Shown one piece after another: positions 34,966 through 46,719 of a DNA stretch of 64,000 nt. The stretch comes from Rhizophagus clarus (lineage: Eukaryota; Glomeromycota; Glomeromycetes; Glomerales; Glomeraceae): NCBI GenBank assembly GCA_015698045.1, contig BLAL01000257.1, positions 496,001 through 560,000 on the forward strand. Direction: 5' to 3'. Each line of letters begins with the position of its first letter. The first letter of the stretch is position 1. Made by a program: the position numbers and the translations under genes. Below the pieces are notes generated by a model. The model was not told the DNA's origin, ran no database searches, and saw only the letters and a program-made list of their open reading frames with translations.

Positions 34966-35311
34966 TCTTCATTTAAACTGCATTTTATTACATCTCAATT
35001 TCAATAATTTAAGGTAATTTTTTATTAAAGTTATAATATTTCCATTTAAAAAAAAAAAATAAATAAAACAAAATCTTATTTAAAAATTATAAATATAAAA
35101 GACGGAGGATGACTATAAAAATATATTTGTACCGAAAAAGAAAATCCTAACTAACAAATTATGAAGTAAATAGAAACTTGGAATATTCTACATAAGTCAT
35201 TTGTAATAATTAATGATTTGGTGAAAAATAATCGCACAACGCTAATAATATAAGCGTATAATATACACATATTATTTGAGTTAATGTGCAATAGACAATT
35301 TTATACATTAA

Positions 35312-37534
35312 TTATTCATAATTAAATGTTACTTGGTATTCATCCTTAGTTTTTTGATTTATAGCAGTGGCTATAACTTCGATAGTACTAAAATTCAACG
35401 TGAATGAAATCATTTGATCATCAAAATCGTCCAAAACTGGTATGTCGATTTCCCATCTATTAAGTAATCTTACATCATCATCATCATCATCGCAATATTT
35501 AGCATCCAATTTTGATGTAATATACATGTTGAACGAAAGTTTCTTTTGAAACAGAGAACTAGGCTTAAAAGTAGTTGTATATTTATCTTTACTCGTAAGT
35601 TGTGTTCCTTTCTCGACTAACGCATGGAAAGCTTTTACCATATCATTCGGTAATTTTCTAGATAATGGATCATCTGGTTCCCACTTACGAACAATATCAG
35701 TTCCTGAATGAAGAAATAAATTAAATAATAAATTTCATCAATTAAAATAAATTATTTATTAATTAAATTACCATATGTCCATTTTAATATACGACTTGTG
35801 ATCACATGTTCTTTGATACCAAATTGAACAGCTGATAACAAAAAAAAATTTAGAATAAAGAATTTAATTAGAATTATAAAAAAGACTTAATAAATTACCT
35901 CCTTTAACCACCGCTAACATCGGATGAATTGGAACCGAAATATTATTTACTTGAGGACTAAATTCTTGTTTAATTCTTTTTTGTAAATATTTTGATTCGC
36001 TGAAACCACCGACCAATATAATTGCAGTACAACTGTTGTTTGAACTCAGTTGGCCTCTGATTAAACGAACAATTCTTGCAACAATGGGATCAAACATTTC
36101 TTTAACATCTTCAAAAGTAAGTTCGATAATCCATTCTGATTCTTCCATTATTTCATGTTCAGGGCCTTTGCAATATTGTTTTAATACTGGACAAAGTTCT
36201 AAATAATAGCATTAAAATGGATTTATATTTTGTACTTTGATTTTAAATATAGTCGTGTAATTTTACCTTGAATATCTATTTCAAAAACTTCCGTATCACC
36301 ATCTCCTGTAAAAGGTAATTTAATTCTTCTACAAAACTCTTGGATTAAATATTGCAATTGATGATAATGATTATTCCTTAAATTTTCAATTGTAGACTTC
36401 CCAACTTTTCTTTCAAGAAACTTAATAAATTCTTTATCTACATAACTGGAGCCACAAAAATCTCCTGTACGCTCCGTTATTTCACCGAGCGTATAACCAG
36501 CTAAAAGCTGCCGTGTTGTTAAGTCTACTGTTCCGCCACCACAATCAACAATCATGAATGAATCTATATTGCGAAATAACTTATTAAAACACTTTGAATA
36601 CTTAAATATATTGAAAAATTAACAAGTCCTTGAATACATACCTCCTTGTTTTATTTCATTTCCACTTAGAAGTTTCATACAATGAACTGCAGCAGCTTCA
36701 GCTTTATTTTATCGAACGTTGCACGAATTTAGATAAAGACAAGCTATAATGGATTTAAGATAAACTATTTGAGAGCTTCTTACGTTCTGTAGTAAATTTT
36801 AAATTTCTACTATTTTTTGCATCCGTCAATCCAGCTTCAAAAGCGCATTGTCGCAGGATTGTTATTGCATTATTATCAAATTCAGCGGGTATCTGCAACC
36901 ATAAAGGGTTTAATTCGAGTCTAATTTTGAGTAGATTGTAATTTAAAATTAAAATACACCTACCGTCAAAATAATAATAACTTGATCAAAAAACTCTAAT
37001 TGTTTATATTTATCAGACAAATAAGTTTTCATCGTTTTCCCAATTTCGTGTAAATAATCCGTAATGGCTTTCTTATAATCTAACCCTTCGGGTAAGTATG
37101 GCTTTTCTTCCATATTTCCTAAATGTAATTTAAATAATTCTACTGGTTTCAATTCGTCTGCTGGATTCTTTTTTGTTCGTATTGTTCGACCTGCTAGCGC
37201 TTGAAGTCCCCATGATATTACATTGAAGTCCTTATCATATTTAAGTACAGTAGGAGTTTCAAGATTTCCTTCATCATAGTCTTGAACATATATTTCTTCA
37301 GGACTATCTTTGTGCGCACATGCAAAGCCCTATTTTGCTGGCATAAGTTGTTAGGATTCCTTTTTAATTATTACTTATTTTTAATCTAACTTACCGAGTA
37401 CGTACATCCGAAATCTAATACGAAATTTTTGAAAATACTTATATAGCTTAATGAAATTTTATTAAAAAATGAACATAAAAATGTTATTAAATACCAATAG
37501 CAGCTACTATACGAATGTCATTTGTTGAAGCCAT
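35312..37534 (-). CDS. H3: divergent Hsp70-like ATPase, intact, 9 exons
   Basis: Exons on the minus strand: 37495-37534, 37395-37414 (20 nt), 36964-37329, 36784-36892, 36642-36701, 36267-36563, 35899-36198, 35772-35831 and 35312-35703. Together they make 1,644 nt in one frame, 547 residues. Motifs: IDFGCTYSG spread over the first three exons, IPAEF, EPEAAAVHCM, MIVDCGGGTVDLTT, LVGGFSESKYLQ, KGAVQFGI and WTYGTDIVRKW. A stretch of Asp (CDDDDDD) lies in the C-terminal domain. It has no acidic leader and more introns than H1, H2, H4 and H5, and its sequence is clearly the most distant. The DFGCTYSG loop has Cys where the others have Thr, which may alter nucleotide binding. The gene is head-to-head with H4, 250 bp apart. 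Confidence 0.88.
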
Positions 37535-37784
37535 TTTAATAGACAGCGCGAAACTTTCCCTGTTCTTTTAATTTTTTTTTTTTTTAAAAAAAAAAACACT
37601 ATTACGTAATTCTTGTTTCGACGTCTAATTCTTTTGAGAAAAATGACAAACGCTGGTTTTATACGAATAAATGGTGCCCATCATTCCTTATTTGAATTTG
37701 TGACAAAAACATGAAAATTTCCCGGAAATTTTTCCGTCAATGTAGTACCCAAAATAAACTATATATAATGTAAATCCAACCAAT
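37535..37784. promoter_or_regulatory. Shared divergent promoter of H3 and H4
   Basis: The 250-bp gap between the two divergent ATGs holds a T-run/A-run palindrome (about 37565-37595), the 15-bp palindrome AATTTCCCGGAAATT (37716-37730) followed by TTTTTCC, and a TATA-like ATATATAAT (37761-37769) about 16 nt before the H4 ATG. The TTCC/GGAA palindrome recalls heat-shock-element pentamers, but the spacing is not canonical. Confidence 0.45.
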
Positions 37785-39852
37785 ATGGATGATAATGAAT
37801 CATTTTCTTTGCAAAATCCAATGGAAATTAAAGGAGATAATATTCGCATTGTAGTTGGATTAGATTTTGGAACAACTTATTCCGGGTTTGCGTATTGTCA
37901 TGTTAGCGATAAAGACAATATATGTTCAAATGTTAATTGGCATGGAGAAATAGGTCAATTAAAAACAAATACAGTTCTTCAATACGACGATGAATATAAC
38001 AATGTAAAATTATGGGGTGCCCCAGCTATGGCTAAAATGCCGAAACGTCGAAATGACGAACAAAACAATGAAGGAAATAAGCCCGTTGAAATGTTCAAAT
38101 TACATTTGGGAGATATATCTGACAAATTTAAACCGGAACTTCCGGTTGGGTATAAAAAGGCTATTACCGATTATCTTAGGGAAATTGGCAAGGTACGATA
38201 AAAATAAATATTTTCGTGTTATAGGAAACGCTTCAAAAAAAAATCGATTTTTAAATTTTAATCTTCTAGTGTATTATTTGCATCTGTATGGATGAATTTT
38301 CAAGGAAATTAAAGAAATTGTCGCAACACGATGGCCAAAGGTTGATTATTTTGAGAATGTTCTTTTGATTCTTACCATTCCTGCAGAATTTTCTGAAAAG
38401 TCAAAAGCGGTCATGAGAATATGTGCGTTTAATGCGGGATTAATCAATGAAGAATACTCAACAAATTTACAATTTACCACAGAACGTAAGTATCTTCGCA
38501 ATACAAAATCATAATATTTCTATGAATTTCTAAACTTATTTTTTTTTTTTTTAGCTGAGGCGGCCGCAGTATACTGTATGGAAAAACTTGAAGGACATGA
38601 TCTTGCGAAACCAGGAAGTATGTTCGCTCATTTTGATTACTTTGATTGACAAGCATCATAATTAATTTATTTATTTATAATTTATTCAATAGCAAATTTT
38701 ATGATAGTTGACTGTGGCGGTGGCACAATAGATTTAACAACTCGTAAATTAATAAACAATGATCAATTGGGTGAAACAACAGAAAGGACCGGAGATTTTT
38801 CTGGAAGCACTTTTATTGATTCAGAATTTATTAAATATTTACGAAATGTGCTTGGAGATGAACCTATGGATTTGCTTAGAGATAATAATTATGGAGAAAT
38901 GCAATATTTAATACAACAATTTTGTAGATATTGCAAAATTCCTTTTACAGGGGATGATCCAGACTTTTTATATGAATTGGATATTCAAGATATCATTCCA
39001 ATCTTAAAACAATACGTTACTGATGATAAAATCAGGGAGATTTTAGAAGAAAATAAATGGGTAATTGACATTGATTTTGAAGCTATGAAGTCAATATTCG
39101 AGCCTGTTATTCAAAAAATTCTCAAGTTGATAAAAGTTCAACTAGATAATTCTCACGAAACTTGTTCTGCTATGTTTTTAGTTGGAGGTTTTAGTGAATC
39201 AAAATATTTACAAAACAGAATTAAACAAGAATTTAAACATCGCGTAGATAATATTTCAGTCCCTCTTCAACCAATGGCAGCAATTTCACGTGGAGCAGCA
39301 ATTTATGGATTATCTGTTAAATCAAATGATTTGAATAATATTGGAAATAATGACAATATGAAATGCGTTATTTCATCACGGGTTCTAAAATATACTTACG
39401 GAATTAAAACAACTATTCAATGGGTATGTCATGTTTTTATTTTCAGCATATTTTAAAAACTTTAATAAATCAATTTATTTATTTAGGAAAAGGGAGATCC
39501 TATAGATAGAAAAACTCACGATGGATTTATCGAGAAATTTCAATGCTTAGCTAAACGTGGTGCTAAAATGGATATTAATCAAGAAATTACAAAATCTCGT
39601 GTACCGGTTCATCCTGAACAAAAAGAAATGATTCATTGTTTATATTATACTAAAGAGAATGAAGCAGAATATTGTGATGATCCCGGAATGAAGTTTTTAG
39701 GAAAACTTCATATTGATCTTCCTGGTTCGGGCCTTAATAGACCTGTATTATTTGGAATAACTTTTGGCAACATGGAAATTACTGCTACCTCAAAAAATGA
39801 GCTTACTGGACAAAGTTATAAAGCTATTTTTAAATATAACTCAGATAATTAA
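37785..39852 (+). CDS. H4: Hsp70-like ATPase (HSPA12-like), intact, 5 exons
   Basis: Exons: 37785-38192, 38305-38485, 38555-38617, 38693-39423 and 39487-39852; 1,749 nt, 582 residues, all GT-AG and in phase. The ATG gives MDDNESFSLQNPMEIKGDN, then IRIVVGLDFGTTYSG. Further motifs: EPEAAAVYCM across exons 2/3, MIVDCGGGTIDLTT, LVGGFSESKYLQ, AAISRGAAIYGLS. The last exon encodes AKRGAKMDINQEI to AIFKYNSDN. There is no separate 19-nt first exon. Introns 2 and 3 and much of exon 4 are almost identical to H5 (intron 3 differs at 2 of 75 positions), so duplication or gene conversion was recent. It is head-to-head with H3. No lesions seen. Confidence 0.92.
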
Positions 39853-40216
39853 ATTAACCTTGCTGAGAATTTTGCCAAAATTATTTCGTTAAACAAAAAC
39901 GCAAAAAATACGCTCTAAAAATGAAACCTCACAGTAGGTATGTATAACTTTAAAATTTGTTAAAGAAAAGAAAGAAGAATGCTGGTAAATTTTATTGTTC
40001 AAGCAATAAAAAATGAATAAATCGTGTTAACAGTGATAATTGTTACATACATATTTATCCTATTTTTATATATACTGGAGACATTTAAATAAAAAATAAG
40101 TTGTCTAATATAAAACTAATAGTTCTAGAATCTTTACTTATACATGGCGAGTTGTCTCTTCTATCATTAATTGCTATGTGAACCTCGATATACCGTTCGG
40201 TTTCTGCTGTTCACGT
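39853..40216. other. Spacer between H4 and CC1 (tail to tail)
   Basis: AT-rich 3' flanks. The segment 40100-40200 resembles 46640-46730 beside CC2 (AGAATCTTTACTT, ATCATTAATTGC, CTTCGAT), which supports duplication of the block. Confidence 0.5.
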
Positions 40217-41503
40217 TTACACTTGACTGCCATCCCGGGTTTTTATATTGATTACTTTCCAGATTTCCACTCTGACTGCTATCCGGATTTTCGTCTCGAT
40301 TACCTCCGGGGTTTTCATCATTGTTTTCACTAGAGTTACCCTCTGGATCCCCACCTTGTTTACAGTCCGGGTATTCACATTGACTGTTGTCCAGTTTATA
40401 TTTTGATTGTTGTCCGGGTTTCCGTCTTGGTTACCTCTTGGGTTTCCACTTTGACTGCTGTCTCCTGGGTTTCCACCTCGATTACTACCTTCTACTGGTT
40501 CAACCTGCTCAACCTGTCCAACATGCTCAACCTGTTCAACCTGTTCATCTTGTTCAACTTGTTCTTGCCTGACTTGTTTAAAATGATGGATTATTTTTGC
40601 ACGTGAATAGATTTTTTGACCTTGTTCGCCATAATTTGCAACAAAGAGAGGAAAGGAACATAATAAGACTAATGGATTGTTATCTTTATCCTCATCTGTG
40701 TCTTCATCATCCCACCTCCCTTCCATTAAATTAGGATCTATATTATCATCATATTTAAACCAAATAGTTCTAACAGCTGGTTCCTGAACCTGTAAACGAA
40801 AAAAATATATTCTGATTAATTCTTGTATTAGATTGGTTGCCATATCATCATGTTTACTACTCTTATTTGGATCTTTAATTGTACGAAGCTTATTAATTGT
40901 TTCGTTTAACTTATTTTTTATTCCGACTATAATAGGATGTTCTTCATTTTTATCTTCAGTATTATTTGCAAGTCCAAGACTGCCAAGAAGTCCATATATT
41001 TGCTGACGAATTTTAATAGGCAAAGCTCTGTTTATTTCATTAGCTCCAACACATGATGTTGAAAGTTTGCTTAATAATTCAAGAAGTTCATCCGCTTTAT
41101 TATAAATTTCTCCTTCTAACCAACTTTCATGATTCTTTGCACCATTAATGATCACCTCAAACACATGGCGTTGTAAAACAGCTTTTACTTGCAACAAATC
41201 ATTTTCTTTAGAACATACTTGTGCATGACACCCATAAAAGTGTAGTAATTTATTTACTTCCTCAAAATTTATGTCCACTTTAGGCCTTAAATTTCCGACA
41301 TAATTCGTAATCTTATCTTGTACACTTTTAATATCTCTGGTCAATTGGGCACTATGATTTACATCACTATCATTTAAGGAAAAGGTTGTTGCTTTGCCAA
41401 TGTAATTTTGCCATTCACTATTTTCATCATTTAACTTTTTATTTTTTTCCTCGAGAAGTTTAATTTTGTTTCTTAACTTAAGTATTTCATTATTAGACGA
41501 CAT
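40217..41503 (-). CDS. CC1: coiled-coil protein of a local paralogous family
   Basis: A single frame of 428 residues from a clear ATG (MSSNNEILKLRNKIKLLEE). Residues 1-30 form a coiled coil. Residues about 30-300 are a conserved helical domain shared with CC2 (ENSEWQNYIGKATTFSLND, NLRPKVDIN, AVLQRHVFE, IKIRQQIYGLLGSLGLANN, LIQELIRIYFFRLQVQEP, IDPNLMEGRWDDED, LCSFPLFVANY, QKIYSRAKII). The tail is low complexity: EQVEQVEHVGQVEQVE, then GNPGDSSQSGN-type repeats. In the last 70 codons the reading frame leaves the GNP/SSQSGN repeat pattern, which continues in another frame. I do not recognise a known domain; function unknown. Similarity to other Glomeromycotina proteins is expected but unchecked. 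Confidence 0.75.
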   Translation of the reverse strand: MSSNNEILKLRNKIKLLEEKNKKLNDENSEWQNYIGKATTFSLNDSDVNHSAQLTRDIKSVQDKITNYVGNLRPKVDINFEEVNKLLHFYGCHAQVCSKENDLLQVKAVLQRHVFEVIINGAKNHESWLEGEIYNKADELLELLSKLSTSCVGANEINRALPIKIRQQIYGLLGSLGLANNTEDKNEEHPIIVGIKNKLNETINKLRTIKDPNKSSKHDDMATNLIQELIRIYFFRLQVQEPAVRTIWFKYDDNIDPNLMEGRWDDEDTDEDKDNNPLVLLCSFPLFVANYGEQGQKIYSRAKIIHHFKQVRQEQVEQDEQVEQVEHVGQVEQVEPVEGSNRGGNPGDSSQSGNPRGNQDGNPDNNQNINWTTVNVNTRTVNKVGIQRVTLVKTMMKTPEVIETKIRIAVRVEIWKVINIKTRDGSQV

Positions 41504-42636
41504 AATTGAATAACATTTATAGACGGGTAAAAGAAAGTTTTTATCCTTACATTTAACAAGCCGTGTAACATAAGTTTGTGCTTCGGATAAAATATTGGTT
41601 GATTATTATCTGTTTATTCGATATAATCACATTAACTTTGTTATAATTTCCTAATAGAAATTCATTCTAATGATTGTTCTTATCAGTAATTTCAATTGTT
41701 CTCTGTGTCCTTTGTTAAATTTACTAATCAGTAAATTCTAATTAGTAATCTCATATGATGATTTCAATTTTATGCACAATCGGAACTCAAACTCCGAATA
41801 ATATATAAAAGGCAAGTAACAATCAATTAGCATGTAACCAATCCTATGAAAGAGTCGGAACTCGGAATATACCGCGCTGATCCATGTACTATATACTATT
41901 TAATTTTAAAATCAGCTGATTTATTTATTTTTAATTATTTTTTTTACTACTATAACAGATAATCACTATATGATATAAATTTAAGAAACTTTTAATTGGT
42001 TAATTAATATTGATAAAAATTTAAACAATTTTTTTCTTTAAGCAAAAATATAATATAAAACAAGGAAACAATAGCTCTTGTCACACGAAATATGTTGCTA
42101 TAGTAAATAGTTTGAAGCAAAAAATAAAAATTTCATAAAAGGCTGATATATATTCTATCTTAAATTATTTTGAACCTAAACTTCAATTTATGCGATTGTA
42201 ATCCATTTTATTTCTTAAATAAAAAATCGACAGCTTATTGTATGGAAAGAATTTTTGAGTGTTCAAATATTTAGTTAAGATATTTGCTTTATTAGTAAGT
42301 GTCAACATTTTAAAAATTTCGTCTTAATTCGATTTTGCATTGAGACAGGTATTTATATGGAAGTATGCCAAGAAAGGTCTTTTAATAAGTGCTATAACGT
42401 AAAAATAAGTTAAATTGTAATATTCGTTAAAAGAAATCAGGGAGATCGAAAGTGCACTGTATGCAGCGCTACGATAACAGTCATTTTTATTTTAAAATGA
42501 TTTTTTATTTTAAATTCAGTGATTTTAATTAACGTTACTTTGTTTCATTAAAAACAAAAGAAATTTTAACTAATTATGTTATTATCGCTATTAATTTATT
42601 TACTCATCTAAAATATACTTGTTCACAAATGAGTGT
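41504..42636. other. CC1 upstream region and AT-rich spacer
   Basis: The first 230 bp (to about 41740) match the CC2 upstream region (GTGCTTCGGATAAAATATTGG, TTCGATATAATCA, CAGTAATCTCAT), so the promoters were duplicated with the genes. Nothing else recognised. Confidence 0.5.
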
Positions 42637-44683
42637 TTAACTATCTAAATCAAATTTAAAGGTAGTTTTATAAATTTGGCCAGTTTGTTTATTCTTAGCG
42701 CTAGCAATGATTTCCATTTTTCCAAAAGTCATTCCAAATAAAACATATCTATCAAGTCCTGAACCAGGCAAATCAATACGAAACTTTCCTAAAAGTTTCA
42801 TACCAGGATCATCACAATATATTCCATCATATTTTTCGGTATAATATAATTCATAACCTATATTACCTTGATTGGTTTCTTGTGGTCCATGAGAGCTAGT
42901 TACTTCTTGATTAATATCCATTTTAGTACCACGTTTAGCCAAACATTCAAACTTTTCAATACGTCCATTACTAGTTTTTCTACGTTCAGGATCTCCTTGT
43001 ATCTAGATAAATTTAATATTTGGATTTTTAATGAAACATTATTAAACGAAAGTTATTTTAGATTCAAAATAACATACCCATTTATAGCTCACTTTTACTC
43101 CATAAGTATATTTAAGAACTCTAGAAGAAATAACACATTTCATATTGTCATCGTTCCTTATATTATTCAAGTCATTTAATCTTATAGACAGTCCGTAAAT
43201 TGCTGCTCCACGCGAAATTGCTGCCATGGGTTGATGAGGTACTGAAATATTATTAATTTGACTACTAAACTTTTGTTTAACTTTTTTTTGTAAATATTTT
43301 GATTCGCTAAAACCTCCAACTAAAAACATAGCAGAACAAGTTTCGCGAGTATTATCTAATTGAACATTTATCAACTTGAGAATGTTTTGGACAACAGGCT
43401 TAAATATTAATTCCATAATTTCAAAATCAATTTCAATTATCCATTCATTTTTTTCTAAAGTTTCCCTGATTTTATCGTCAGTAACGTAAAGTTTTAAGAT
43501 TGGAACGGTATCTTGAATATCCAATTCATATAAAAAGTCTGGATCATCCCCTGTAAAAGGAATTTTACCATATTTACAAAAATGTTGTATCAAATATTGC
43601 ATTTCTCCATAATTATTATCTCTAAGCAAATCCATAGGTTCGTCTCCAAGCACTTTTCGTAAATATTTAATAAATTCTGCATCAATAAAAGTGCTTCCAG
43701 AAAAATCTCCGGTCCTTTCTGTTATTTCACCCAATTGATCATTGTTTATTAATTTACGAGTTGTTAAATCTATTGTGCCACCACCACAGTCAACTATCAT
43801 AAAATTTGCTGTTGAATAAATTATAAATAAATAAATTAATTATGATGCTTATCAATCAAAGTAATCAAAATGAGCGAACATACTTCCTGGTTTCGCAAGA
43901 TCATGTCCTTCAAGTTTTTCCATACAGTATACTGCGGCCGCCTCAGCTGGAAAAAAAAAATATTTTAGAAATTCATAGAAATATTACGATTTTGTATTGC
44001 GAAGGTACTTACGTTCTGTGGTAAATTGTAAATTTGTTGAGCATTCTTCATTGATTAATCCCGCATTAAACGCACATATTCTCATGATCGCTTTTGACTT
44101 TTCAGAAAATTCTGCAGGAATGGTAAGAATCAAAAGAACATTCTCAAAATAATCAACCTTTGGCCATCTTGTTGCAATAGTTTCTTTAATTAACTTGAAA
44201 ATTCATCCATATGGGTGCAAATAATATAATAGAAAATTAAATTTTAAAATCGATTTTTTTGAACGTTGCCTATAACATGAAAATATTTTTTTTTTATTAT
44301 ACCTTTCCAATTTCTCTAAGATAATCGGTAATAGCCTTTTTGTAATTAATTGAAAGTTTTGGTTTAAGTTCATCTAATAAATCACCTAAATATAATTTGA
44401 ACAATTCAACGGGTTTATTACTACTATTACTATCGTTTTGTTTTTTTATCTTCCGATTTTGCTTTTTAGCTAGAGCTGGTGCTCCCCAAAGTTTTACATT
44501 ATTATACTCATCGTCGTATTGAAGAACTGTATTTGTCTTTAATTGACCAATTTCCCCGTGCCAATTATCGTTTGAACATATATTGTTCTTGTCACTAACA
44601 TGGCAATAAGCAAATCCAGAATAAGTAGTCCCGAAATCTAATCCAACTATAATGCGGATGTTATTTTCGTTTTCAGAACTCAT
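42637..44683 (-). CDS. H5: Hsp70-like ATPase (HSPA12-like), intact, 5 exons
   Basis: Exons on the minus strand: 44303-44683, 44013-44193, 43884-43946, 43078-43808 and 42637-43002; 1,722 nt, 573 residues, GT-AG and in phase. The start ATG gives MSSENENNIRIIVGLDFGTTYSG, with hardly any leader. Motifs: EPEAAAVYCM, MIVDCGGGTIDLTT, LVGGFSESKYLQ, AAISRGAAIYGLS. The protein is a mosaic. Introns 2-3 and the first half of exon 4 match H4 almost exactly. The end of exon 4 (SIRLNDLNN) is like H2. The last intron and exon (KMDINQEVTSSHGP, KTTFKFDLDS) are like H1. Exchange between paralogues is the simplest reading. No lesions seen. Confidence 0.92.
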
Positions 44684-45735
44684 TTGTTTATTATTTTTTA
44701 ATTACCGTAAGTGTGAAAATATATATATATATATATATAATTTTTATCTGTCGGAATTAATGGCTGTCGACTCATTTTTTCAAATAAAGAGCAATTGAAC
44801 AATTTATATTAAATTGCATTAACGGAATATAAAATACTATCCGTATCACATTTAAAAAATATCCAAAAAAGGATAGAAAAAAAAGAGGTGATGTTTGTGA
44901 ATTAGTGAAAGGAACACTAAGCAGGGGTTAACTAAATTGTACAAAACAAATAGTTCACTTTTCTCCGGGTTTTAAAATATGACCAAATGCAGGCCTCTAA
45001 TACATGTAGTTTTATTTGTGTATGAAATGTTAGATATAAAGCAATTTTTAATTTCTTTTTTTTTTGTGGTAAGATTACGGATTACCCACTTTGTTGTTTT
45101 CATATTGGCCGATCAGAAAAGTCTCCATAATTTTATATACTTATGACAATAAAGTAACCCATCAGTTACATAATATATATATATATATATCGGTTTTTTT
45201 TATATAAATATCTCGGCAGATTCAACTTAAATTTTAAGAAGATAATGCAAATTTCTCCTATATTCTCGAGATTAAGAAAGATTCGCATCAATAAATTAAT
45301 TGGAGACAGAAATTTCTGCCAATGAAAAAACAATAAAGAACATTAAACCCATAAAAATAAAAAGTTAAAAAATATTGCAAAATAAAAAATTGTGAAATAT
45401 ATATATATATATCAGCGTTAAATACTGTTATATTAAAAGGCTTAGACAGATATTAATAATATAGAATAAGAAAAAAAACAATCTATGAAAAATGCATACA
45501 TATGATGAATATGGTATTAAACAATATGGTGTGATTTAGTAATTTAAAAAGATTATCGCTATATTTGCTTATTTGATTACTTTTTTTGCGATTCGGATAA
45601 GAGTTAAAACTCACCGGGAAAAAATTAATTTTTATAAAGTGTATTGTTACGCTTCTCGTGAATTGGATATTCAAGTTACATTAAGAAAATATGAAATATC
45701 AGAAATATTTAGAAAAAAATGAATAGTTATCTAAA
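44684..45735. other. AT-rich spacer with TA microsatellites
   Basis: (TA)n microsatellites occur at 44720-44740, 45172-45190 and 45398-45412. No gene recognised. Confidence 0.5.
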
Positions 45736-45739
45736 AAGA

Positions 45740-45985
45740 ATGAGCTTATTCTGCTATTGCACGCGGTACGGTAATTTATGAGCGATGATGTCAAATAAAC
45801 GCGAATGTATTTTTAATATAAAGTACAGTAGAAATTGTGAATACCTTACTGAAAGAAAAACTACATTATTTTAGCGATAAATGCGTTGCGAACTTAATAT
45901 CCATTAAAGAAACTTTTATCGGTGCCTGGTAGTTGATTCGGCTTAAGCGAAAGAAACAAATTATAATTTTTTAAGTTTCGTAATT
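45740..45985 (+). pseudogene. Tiny Hsp70-like remnant, copy of 34650-34965
   Basis: The segment containing GCGGTACGGTAATTTATGAGCGATGATG and the following 200 bp parallels 34690-34965. It marks the left part of the second, collapsed copy of the H3/H4/CC block. Confidence 0.5.
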
Positions 45986-46069
45986 ACGATAAACACATAG
46001 TAATTTCAGTATCCCAATTACATGTTATAATTAATATTGTGACGACAAACAATTTACGAAATAAAATTT

Positions 46070-46301
46070 ATTCATTATTCATAATTTGGTATTCATCCTC
46101 AGTTTTGATTTATAGCAGCGGCTATAATTTTCTATATTATTAAATCCAACGTCTGATCATCAAGATCACATCATCATTGTTTCGCATCTTGATGTAATAT
46201 AAATATTTGATTTGTAAGTAATGTTCTTTACTTTGCTAGCGTATGAAAAGTTTTACCGTACCATTCGATAATTTTTTAGATAAGGATCGTCTGCTGGTTC
46301 C
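46070..46301 (-). pseudogene. H3-like C-terminal remnant
   Basis: The minus strand matches the final exon of H3: ATTCATAATTTGGTATTCATCCTCAGTTTT, then GATTTATAGCAGCGGCTATAA, and TACCATTCGATAATTTTTTAGATAA against TATCATTCGGTAATTTTCTAGATAA. Internal deletions remove most of the exon. It ends abruptly near 46301, where plus-strand H4-like sequence starts. Confidence 0.7.
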
Positions 46302-46445
46302 GCTAGACATAGAAAAACACGTAATGAATTATTGAAAAATTTCAAGTTTGGCCAGACGTGGTATTAAAATAAATATTAATTTCAGCGTACTGATTTATCG
46401 TTTATATTATACTATAGAGCACAGAACAGTATATAAGTAAATTTC
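46302..46445 (+). pseudogene. H4-like last-exon remnant
   Basis: The plus strand reads GATAGAAAAACTCACG-like sequence, AAATTTCAAGTTTGGCCAGACGTGG, TTAAAATAAATATTAAT and TTTATATTATACTATAGAG, paralleling the H4 exon at 39500-39660. It is short and shifted in frame. With the adjoining H3 remnant it records a deletion that fused the two 3' ends. Confidence 0.65.
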
Positions 46446-46719
46446 ATTGGGAGTTAGGAACATCGGAGTTTTCTCGAAGGACCCCATGAAATTACTAAGT
46501 TATATCCAGGAACGTGTAACTTGTGATCATTATTATATCAGGCGTACAATACAATCATTATTTCTATACAATGTTAGGAGCATTTGAATACATAAAAAAT
46601 TTATTATCATAAAAGAATCAATTTATAATTAGGAGATTGCAATGTAAAACTAACTTCCAGAATCTTTACTTCCTACATAGTGAGCCACTTTTATCATCTA
46701 ATTGCATTATTATAAACTT

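Noticed and set aside
38474-38659. Minus-strand frame of 61 residues, and its twin at 43842-44024
   Set aside because: Antisense readings of the near-identical intron-exon segments of H4 and H5.
40387-40606. Plus-strand frames rich in QPVQPVH or LNLFNLF
   Set aside because: Antisense shadows of the CC1 repeat tail.
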